Below are positions 1 through 4,999 of a stretch of DNA of 51,308 nt, in pieces. Position 1 is the first letter of the stretch, and each line of letters starts with the position of its first letter. Under the pieces are notes generated by a model that saw only the letters and a program-made list of their open reading frames with translations, ran no database searches and was not told the DNA's origin. The DNA is from an uncultured Opitutia bacterium (lineage in GTDB: Bacteria; Verrucomicrobiota; Verrucomicrobiia; Opitutales; Opitutaceae). The stretch covers positions 1-51,308 of the forward strand of contig CAITWF010000033.1 of the NCBI GenBank assembly GCA_903896015.1, read 5' to 3'. Both the position numbers and the translations under genes were made by a program.

Positions 1-328
1 TCCCGGCGCGGCTCATACTGCGCTCGATGCCGGCAGCGTCCAAGGCTTTGATGTAATCGGCGTCGACGTATTGGCTGCCGCGATCGGAGTGATGCAAGAG
101 CCCCTTTGGCGGGCGACGGCGTTTCAAGGCGTCGTGGAGACCTTCGCGGATGGCTGCTGACATCGCGGGTGTTTCAAAGTCGGGCTTGACCGGCGCCGGG
201 TTGGGTTCGCGTGTTGCTGGCGTCCGGTTGACAACCCTGCCAACGGTGACAGCGGTTCTTTGTTTTTCTTGGAGTCGGGCGCCTTCTTTCCGGGGGGCGC
301 CCGTTCCGTTTTCAGGTGGCGCGCTCAT
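1..328 (-). CDS. Chimeric ORF: short leader fused in frame to an IS3-family transposase fragment (partial)
   Basis: Reading the minus strand from ATG at 328 gives an open frame that runs off the window edge at 1. The first 55 or so residues are Pro/Arg-rich, of no recognised family, starting MSAPPENGTG. From about position 165 downward the translation becomes the DDE integrase core of IS3-type OrfB: the block LLHHSDRGSQY (about 70-101) contains the second catalytic Asp, followed by GIERSMSRAG. The IS3 part lacks its N-terminal half, including the first catalytic Asp. Its start ATG overlaps the stop of the upstream HTH gene in an ATGA, so the leader probably belongs to the original element gene and a broken IS copy has joined it. 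I infer a degenerate fusion, not a working transposase. The element may continue to the left. Confidence 0.6.
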   Translation of the reverse strand, partial: MSAPPENGTGAPRKEGARLQEKQRTAVTVGRVVNRTPATREPNPAPVKPDFETPAMSAAIREGLHDALKRRRPPKGLLHHSDRGSQYVDADYIKALDAAGIERSMSRAG

Positions 329-552
329 GACGAGGCCTTTCGTTCGTGAACGGTAAACCGCGTGGCAAGTGCGGCGCGCACTTGGTCGGGATCGAAGCGC
401 ACGAACTTCCCGACCTTGATAAACGGAATGGCGCGGCGCTTTTGCTGCTCACGTAGCCAGCGAAGCGACGGACGCGAATCTGATGCGAAGAGGATTTCGA
501 GCAGGCCCTCGGCTGCGACAAGCTTGTTGTCTGATGATTGTATGGCGTTCAC
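325..552 (-). CDS. Small helix-turn-helix (excisionase-like) protein
   Basis: A 75-residue protein starting at GTG (no ATG is available in frame). The central part, with SLRWLREQQKRRAIPFIKVG then FVRFDPDQVRAAL, has the pattern of the HTH_17/MerR-like excisionase fold: a helix, a turn with Pro, and the phrase 'K.G..VRFDP..V', which is typical of small DNA-binding proteins coded beside tyrosine integrases. It lies about 370 bp downstream of the integrase on the same strand and overlaps the next reading frame by 4 nt. A 17-bp sequence upstream of it (561-577) is repeated exactly in front of the integrase. The likely job is directing excision or controlling integrase expression; that role is inferred from fold and context. 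Confidence 0.6.
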   Translation of the reverse strand: MNAIQSSDNKLVAAEGLLEILFASDSRPSLRWLREQQKRRAIPFIKVGKFVRFDPDQVRAALATRFTVHERKASS

Positions 553-560
553 ACAGGAAC

Positions 561-577
561 GCGGGGTGTCAACTCAC
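561..577. repeat. 17-bp exact direct repeat, copy 1 (upstream of HTH gene)
   Basis: GCGGGGTGTCAACTCAC occurs here, 9 bp before the GTG start of the HTH gene, and again at 2148-2164 just before the integrase start. On the coding (minus) strand it reads GTGAGTTGACACCCCGC. Identity ends at both flanks, so this is a discrete repeat. It could be an integrase arm-type or excisionase-binding site, or a shared operator. Confidence 0.6.
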
Positions 578-691
578 CGCACGTTCCAGCACCCAAGCGT
601 CACACAAAAGTGCCGCGTCAAACGCTGGCAGCGCGATGGTGCAGATAAGTCGCTGAGTGAGTTCGCTGCGATTTACGCGAGGACACGAGGC

Positions 692-931
692 ATGAATGAA
701 GATGCAACGCAGCATAAAGCATCAGTGAGTCAATTATTTGCAGTGGTAAATCGGTGTACCAGCCCCATCACATGGACCCATCATTATATCATTTGGTCTT
801 CTGGTAAGACGGGCAAAGACGCACTGCAATGGCTTGCTCGCGCATCCAAGGGCCACACGAGCGGCCCAAAGAAAGGCCAAGCATGGTCAACAGGCGACCT
901 GCGAAAGATAGGCGCCGGCTCTACGCCGTGA
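692..931 (+). CDS. Hypothetical 79-residue protein in the integrated element
   Basis: An open frame begins at ATG 692 with a good Shine-Dalgarno (GAGGA at 679-683, 8 nt before the ATG), which is rare in this window. The translation begins MNEDATQHKASV and has a Lys/Gly-rich second half (KGHTSGPKKGQAW). I recognise no family, transmembrane segment or signal. Codons are less G+C-rich than those of neighbours, and the stretch around 640-830 is visibly more A+T-rich than the rest of the window. It is convergent with the integrase and overlaps its 3' end by 11 bp. It may be an orphan accessory protein or merely open by chance. The rest of this interval (553-691) holds only the 17-bp repeat and no gene I can support. 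Confidence 0.3.
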   Translation: MNEDATQHKASVSQLFAVVNRCTSPITWTHHYIIWSSGKTGKDALQWLARASKGHTSGPKKGQAWSTGDLRKIGAGSTP

Positions 932-2138
932 TTTCGATAACCTCGCCCGTCTTCACGCCCGGCTCAATCGCCCAAAACGCTTCGGCGTCGGCTGCGCTGA
1001 CGGTGTTGTAGTAGTGGTCGCGAATCATCCGCTCGGAATTCCCGGCCTGAAGTGCGGCGGCGCCCATCGATTGAAACTTTCCGCAGTGCATCGAAATGAA
1101 CGTATGCCGGAGCACGTCGTGACCGATTCCGAATTTGATTTTGATTTCCCTGATCATGCGAACCGCATTCGGCGGAATGATGGGGAATTTCTTGATCGGG
1201 TAACGCATCAGCCACGCCGCGAGGTTCGGCTGAATTGTCACAGAGCGAACCCGCTTCACCTTTGAAATCTCCGGCTCGATGCGAATCGCGCCCAACTCCA
1301 GGTTGATCGGCTTTGACGGATCGGGAAGCTTGGCGAGCTTCGCGATCTCCCCTTCTTTGACCGATGGGCGCAGTCCCGCGAATAGCGCGAGCGCGAAATA
1401 AGGAACGAGACAACCGGCGGCCAATTCCGAGTTCTCTCCGCCTTTGTAGGCCTCAACGTACTCCATCAACTGCGCGGCCTTCTGCGCGGTGATGATTTCG
1501 GGCGATGCGTGCGTGAGCTTGAACGCGGGGATTGGCGTGACCGGATTCTCGGCGATCCATTGTTGCGGCGCACGCTGGCAGAAAGTGAAGATCGTGTGCA
1601 GGTCGCCGCGGAGGTTATTGAATCGCTTTTTCCCAACGTCGCGGCTCGCGAGTAGCGTCTGAATATCCGCGGTCGTGATCTCGTGAACGCACTTCGAGGG
1701 AAACGCAGCCTCTAGCCACTTTGTCGTGTTCCCGTAGTTCTTGAAGACAACCGCCGAGACGCGCTTTTTCCGATCAGCCATGAACGCGGTGATGGCGTCG
1801 CCGAAAGGTTTCGCGGTCGAGGGCGGCCGATACGTTTCCAGATACCATGTAACGGCGCCGGAAAGCGACTTGCCCCCTAGCCTCGTAAACGCGGCCTCTG
1901 CCTCGGCGAGCTGCGATTCGCTCAAACGGGTGACTCGCGAGCGCGTGTTGCCGTCCAGATTCGCGGCCTCGATTTCCAACTCTGTTTTCGCGTGGAAGGC
2001 CTCGGTGCGATTCTTGAACTGGCGGCGCACCCGTTGGCCGTTAAGCCAACCGCGCAGCAAGTAGGAGTCATACGTGAAGCCGTGATTGGAAAGCGTCTGC
2101 TTCTCAATCGTGAACCCGTCCGCTTTTTTCGCCCGCAT
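921..2138 (-). CDS. Tyrosine recombinase (phage/island integrase)
   Basis: A site-specific recombinase that would integrate and excise the element at the neighbouring tRNA-Gly gene. From the ATG at 2138 it is 405 residues; an upstream TTG (2159) in frame would add seven residues but lies inside the 17-bp repeat. The N-terminal half looks like an arm-binding plus core-binding SAM-like region. The C-terminal half is the catalytic domain: Arg in FAGLRPS (about residue 255), the HDVLRHTF box (about 337) and the nucleophile Tyr in RDHYYN (about 374). The usual second His of the GHS motif is Asn here (AGNSERM); I have the impression that this is common in integrases of this bacterial group. Length is normal and the frame is intact. 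Gene start faces the tRNA 3' end, the usual layout of tRNA-integrated islands. Confidence 0.88.
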   Translation of the reverse strand: MRAKKADGFTIEKQTLSNHGFTYDSYLLRGWLNGQRVRRQFKNRTEAFHAKTELEIEAANLDGNTRSRVTRLSESQLAEAEAAFTRLGGKSLSGAVTWYLETYRPPSTAKPFGDAITAFMADRKKRVSAVVFKNYGNTTKWLEAAFPSKCVHEITTADIQTLLASRDVGKKRFNNLRGDLHTIFTFCQRAPQQWIAENPVTPIPAFKLTHASPEIITAQKAAQLMEYVEAYKGGENSELAAGCLVPYFALALFAGLRPSVKEGEIAKLAKLPDPSKPINLELGAIRIEPEISKVKRVRSVTIQPNLAAWLMRYPIKKFPIIPPNAVRMIREIKIKFGIGHDVLRHTFISMHCGKFQSMGAAALQAGNSERMIRDHYYNTVSAADAEAFWAIEPGVKTGEVIEITA

Positions 2139-2147
2139 TAACGTCCG

Positions 2148-2164
2148 GCGGGGTGTCAACTCAC
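2148..2164. repeat. 17-bp exact direct repeat, copy 2 (upstream of integrase)
   Basis: Second copy of GCGGGGTGTCAACTCAC (first at 561-577). It ends 10 bp before the integrase ATG at 2138. It contains TTGACA on the coding strand, but that lies too close to the ATG to act as a -35 box for a normal leader, so a protein-binding site is more likely than a promoter. Confidence 0.6.
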
Positions 2165-2189
2165 TCCTGCCACCAATTCTGGCAGGAGT
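2163..2189. promoter_or_regulatory. Inverted repeat in front of the integrase (candidate operator or recombinase site)
   Basis: ACTCCTGCCA (2163-2172) and TGGCAGGAGT (2180-2189) form a perfect 10-bp inverted repeat around a 7-bp centre. It touches the 17-bp repeat and sits between the integrase start and the tRNA 3' end. There is no T-run, so a terminator is unlikely. A dimeric repressor site or a recombinase core/arm site fits the position better. Confidence 0.45.
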
Positions 2190-2224
2190 TAGCGTGTCTT
2201 TGTCCGATTTACCTCTGGGAGAGT

Positions 2225-2299
2225 TGGTGCGGGCGGAGGGAGTCGAACCCTCGTTTCATGCTTGGGAAGCACACGTGATAGCCGTTATACTACGCCCGC
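2225..2299 (-). tRNA. tRNA-Gly (anticodon CCC)
   Basis: On the minus strand the sequence folds as a standard tRNA: acceptor GCGGGCG/CGCCCGC, T arm GAGGG-TTCGACT-CCCTC, and anticodon loop TTCCCAA between a 5-bp stem, giving anticodon CCC (reads GGG glycine codons). Discriminator A and an encoded CCA (2225-2227) follow. The 3' end faces the integrase gene, which marks it as the probable attachment site of the element on the left. Confidence 0.93.
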
Positions 2300-2344
2300 G
2301 AAAGCGTGCTGGTTTCTTGGCCGCCTACCCCGTCGGTGACAATG

Positions 2345-2367
2345 AAAAATCTTCGCCCTTTCGGCGA
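2345..2367 (-). terminator. Candidate Rho-independent terminator after recR
   Basis: On the minus strand, just past the recR stop, TCGCC-GAAAG-GGCGA forms a 5-bp stem with a small loop followed by AGATTTTT. The stem is short but well placed between recR and the tRNA. Confidence 0.45.
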
Positions 2368-2371
2368 CCGC

Positions 2372-2968
2372 TCACTGAAAACTCCGGCGGCCTTCCAGCG
2401 CGCTCCTAAGCGTCACCGAGTCCGCATACAGCACGCCGCCTCCGCTGGGCAGCCCAAAGCCGATCCGTGTAATCTTCACGTCGCGCCCCTTCGTGATATA
2501 TTCAGTGAGATAGTGGCAGGTGGCCTCTCCCTCCACGTCGTTCGACAACGCTAGGATCAATTCACCGACCCCACCCGTTTCGATTCGGTCAATGAGCGCG
2601 CCGAAATTGAGCTGCTCGGGACCGACGCCTTGGATCGGCGAAAGCTTTCCGTGTAGGACGTGATACGAGCCGCGAAACGCGCCGCTCCGCTCGATCGCGA
2701 CGAGGTCTGGCACGTGCTCGACCACACAAACGACGGTCTGATCGCGGCGTTCGTCCGCGCAGAGGCCGCACAATTCCTCCTCGGCGAGATTGCCACAGCG
2801 AGTGCAACGTCGCACAGCCCGGGCCGCTTCCTCGAGCGCCGCGACCAGCGCGGGAAGCTGGGCGGGCTTCTCGACGAGCAAGTGCAGCGCGATCCGTTCC
2901 GAGGAGCGGTAACCGAGACCCGGCAGTTGCTTGAGGTGCTTCTGCAGTTTTTCGAACGCCGGCGTCAT
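2372..2968 (-). CDS. recR: Recombination mediator protein RecR
   Basis: RecR works with RecO (and RecF) to load RecA on SSB-coated single-stranded DNA during gap repair. The 198-residue length is typical. Seen in order: an N-terminal helix-hairpin-helix (LPGLGYRSSER, residues 15-25), a four-Cys zinc finger (C55, C58, C67, C70), then a Toprim domain beginning near residue 78 (VVEHVPDLVAIE) and the conserved C-terminal G.P.GG pattern (FGLPSGGG). It lies 32 bp after ybaB on the same strand, the widespread ybaB-recR pairing, and is probably co-transcribed with it. A hairpin with a T-run follows the stop. Confidence 0.97.
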   Translation of the reverse strand: MTPAFEKLQKHLKQLPGLGYRSSERIALHLLVEKPAQLPALVAALEEAARAVRRCTRCGNLAEEELCGLCADERRDQTVVCVVEHVPDLVAIERSGAFRGSYHVLHGKLSPIQGVGPEQLNFGALIDRIETGGVGELILALSNDVEGEATCHYLTEYITKGRDVKITRIGFGLPSGGGVLYADSVTLRSALEGRRSFQ

Positions 2969-3000
2969 GCGCTTCCGTTTTCAGCGTCGCGAGCCTGCGC

Positions 3001-3309
3001 TCACATGAAGCCGGGCACTTGAAACGCCGACGTCACCTTCTGCATTTCGGCGTCGTTGTAGTCCTTGGCCTGCTTGGCCGCGTCCTGCACCGCCGCGAGA
3101 ATCGTTTCGCCAACAACCTTGGCGTCCTCCTTCAGAAACTCGGGATCGAGCGTGAGCGTGAGAAATTTTCCAGCGCCGTTGACTTTGAGTTTCACCGCGC
3201 CGCCCGCGGTGGAGACTTCGATCTCCTTCGCCTCGAGCTGGGTTTGGAGCGCTTCGATTCCGCGCTGCATTTTCTGGGCTTGTTTGAGGAGTTTGCCGAC
3301 GCCAGCCAT
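3001..3309 (-). CDS. Nucleoid-associated protein, YbaB/EbfC family
   Basis: A 102-residue DNA-binding protein of the YbaB/EbfC family, which forms dimers shaped like tweezers and is usually coded directly before recR, as here. The sequence shows the expected opening MAGVGKLLKQAQKMQ, the amphipathic helix region EALQTQLEAKEIEV, the beta segment VKLKVNGAGKFLTLTLDPEFLK and a C-terminal helix with AVQDAAKQAK. The ATG at 3309 gives the family's usual N-terminus. dnaX, often upstream, is not here; an epimerase gene is instead. Confidence 0.95.
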   Translation of the reverse strand: MAGVGKLLKQAQKMQRGIEALQTQLEAKEIEVSTAGGAVKLKVNGAGKFLTLTLDPEFLKEDAKVVGETILAAVQDAAKQAKDYNDAEMQKVTSAFQVPGFM

Positions 3310-3363
3310 GGTGAAAAGGTGGTTGAGGTTTTAGTGAAAGCAGAGAGTTGAGCGAACCCACGC

Positions 3364-4266
3364 TCACGAACGCGACAAAATAGTTTCGTAGCCCTCGCGA
3401 AACGTCGGATAATGCGGCTGCCAGCCGAGCACCCGTTTAATCCGACCGTTGCCCACGATGCGGTCGGGGGCGGCGGCACGGCGGCCTGTCACCGGCTCGC
3501 CGGTGAAGCGGGGCACGGGCAACGCGAGCCGTGCAGCAAGCCAGGCGGCCATGTCGGATTTTCGCGCAGCGCCATCGTCGGCGACGTTGAAGATCTCGTC
3601 GGCCACGTTCGATGGAGCACCCAGCGCCAGCCAAATCGCAGCACAGATGTCGTCGCGATGCACAAGATTGAGCCGGTGATCGCCCCGCCCCGTGATTTCT
3701 CCCGAGCGAACTTGATCGAGCAAGCCATGACGGCCGGGGCCATAGATTCCTGCGAGCCGAAGCACGAACCAGCGACGACACGCCTGATCGCTCGCGCGAA
3801 GTTGCGCTTCAGCCTGAAGCAAAATTTGCGCACGGTCAGACCCGCCGTGGGTCGACGCCGTCTCGTCGATGCGCACACCGCCGTCCTGCGGATAGACCGA
3901 CGTGCTGCCCGTGTAGAGCAGCGTGCCCACCGCGCCGCGCGAACAAGCCCATCGCAGAATCGACGCCATCCCGTCCACATAGCTGCGCCGGTAGCCCTCC
4001 AGCCCCGCGCCACCCGAACTCACGCAATTTACGGCAAACTCCGCACCGCCATCGATTCGCGCGTGCCAGTCGTCCCCCGCAAGATCTGCCACGACAACCT
4101 CCGCACCAATCTCCCGCAACGCCTCGGCCGTTTTTCGATTGCGCGTGAGCGCCGTGACGCGAAGCCCACGCGCGATCCCCTGACGCGCCAGTTCGCCACC
4201 GATGTAGCCGCTGCCGAAAATCGCAAGGCGTTTTCCCAAAAAATTTCCGTGTGCATCCAAGGTCAT
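3364..4266 (-). CDS. NAD(P)-dependent epimerase/reductase of the SDR superfamily
   Basis: A 300-residue extended short-chain dehydrogenase-like protein. The Rossmann motif is GSGYIGG (residues 18-24), and the strand-4 motif is LLYTGSTSVYP (about 116-126). The canonical YxxxK active site is not clear: the region after the Ser/Thr block reads RAQILLQAEAQL, as in atypical members, so the catalytic activity is uncertain. LRLAGIYGPGR (about 168) and NLVHRDDICAAI (about 200) are the normal substrate-side motifs of sugar-nucleotide epimerase relatives. It starts 15 bp from the divergent DJ-1 gene and lies 54 bp upstream of ybaB. It is not in the glycan operon, so a link to sugar synthesis is only possible. 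Confidence 0.82.
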   Translation of the reverse strand: MTLDAHGNFLGKRLAIFGSGYIGGELARQGIARGLRVTALTRNRKTAEALREIGAEVVVADLAGDDWHARIDGGAEFAVNCVSSGGAGLEGYRRSYVDGMASILRWACSRGAVGTLLYTGSTSVYPQDGGVRIDETASTHGGSDRAQILLQAEAQLRASDQACRRWFVLRLAGIYGPGRHGLLDQVRSGEITGRGDHRLNLVHRDDICAAIWLALGAPSNVADEIFNVADDGAARKSDMAAWLAARLALPVPRFTGEPVTGRRAAAPDRIVGNGRIKRVLGWQPHYPTFREGYETILSRS

Positions 4267-4281
4267 GCGTGTTCAACTCAC

Positions 4282-4830
4282 ATGATGCCCACGGTTCTCG
4301 CAATCCTGGCGGCTGGTTTTGAGGAAATTGAGACGGTCACGCCGATCGACCTCTTGCGGCGCGCTGGCGCGGAAGTCACAACCGCAGCGCTCGGCGACGG
4401 CATTCACGTGACCGGCCGGAGCGGAATCACGCTGCACGCCGACACGACGCTGGCCGCGATCACGGCGGCCGCGCGCGATTTCGATTGCGTCTTCCTGCCG
4501 GGTGGGCCGGGGGTAAAACACCTCCGCGACGACCCGCGTGTGCGAGCGATCGTGCTGCGCCAACATGCCGCGCAACACTGGTTGGCGGCAATCTGCGCCG
4601 CCCCGACCGTTTTGAATGATGCCGGGGTGCTCGCCGGGCGACGCTTCACCGGGCATTTTTCGGTGGCGGCGGAGTTACCCTCGCTGCTCGCAGGCGAACG
4701 CGTGGTGGCCGACGGCCACCTCCTCACGTCACGCGGCGCCGGCACCGCACTCGATTTCAGTTTGCTGCTCGTTGAAAAGCTTTTCTCGGCGGAAAAATCA
4801 CTCGAGATCGCTACTTCCGTTTGCGCCTGA
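4282..4830 (+). CDS. DJ-1/PfpI family protein
   Basis: A 182-residue protein of the DJ-1/ThiJ/PfpI superfamily (glyoxalase III/deglycase or redox-stress protein types). Seen: the conserved acidic residue after the first strand (AGFEEIE, 11-17), LPGGPG (72-77) and the nucleophile-elbow Cys in AAICAAP (C105). The C-terminus keeps the LTSRGAGTALDF segment typical of the DJ-1 branch. Two ATG codons in a row (4282, 4285) can start it; the long open frame upstream is the shadow of the opposite epimerase gene. Only 15 bp separate it from the divergent epimerase start, so its promoter must lie within that coding sequence. No Shine-Dalgarno is visible. Confidence 0.9.
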   Translation: MMPTVLAILAAGFEEIETVTPIDLLRRAGAEVTTAALGDGIHVTGRSGITLHADTTLAAITAAARDFDCVFLPGGPGVKHLRDDPRVRAIVLRQHAAQHWLAAICAAPTVLNDAGVLAGRRFTGHFSVAAELPSLLAGERVVADGHLLTSRGAGTALDFSLLLVEKLFSAEKSLEIATSVCA

Positions 4831-4871
4831 AAATACGCTTTATCAACGGGATTGCCAATTTAAGGGGCTTG

Positions 4872-4890
4872 CATTGGCTTGTTACCAATG
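4872..4890. promoter_or_regulatory. Inverted repeat upstream of the polysaccharide island
   Basis: CATTGG (4872-4877) and CCAATG (4885-4890) are perfect inverted halves around 7 bp, in the 169-bp gap between the DJ-1 gene and asnB. It is a candidate operator for the start of the island or a weak transcript end for the DJ-1 gene (no T-run). I see no convincing -10/-35 pair nearby. Confidence 0.3.
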
Positions 4891-4999
4891 AGGGGTAGAC
4901 CCCACCCTCATTTTCATTTTGCCGATCTCCGAAACCAGCCGATCCGGTCGCTGCACTCCGGCAGTGACGGGGCGAAGCTTACGATAAACCCCTCGCGCC

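Noticed and set aside
561-577. TTGACA in the 17-bp repeat as a -35 promoter box
   Set aside because: In the integrase copy the ATG is only about 17 bp downstream, leaving no room for a -10 box and leader; in the HTH copy the nearest TACAAT is at a spacing of about 24 bp. A binding site fits better.
3412-4281. Long plus-strand extension in front of the DJ-1 gene (472-residue frame)
   Set aside because: It lies opposite the epimerase gene, has no domain of its own and carries the Arg/Pro/His-rich look of an antisense frame. The family N-terminus starts at 4282.
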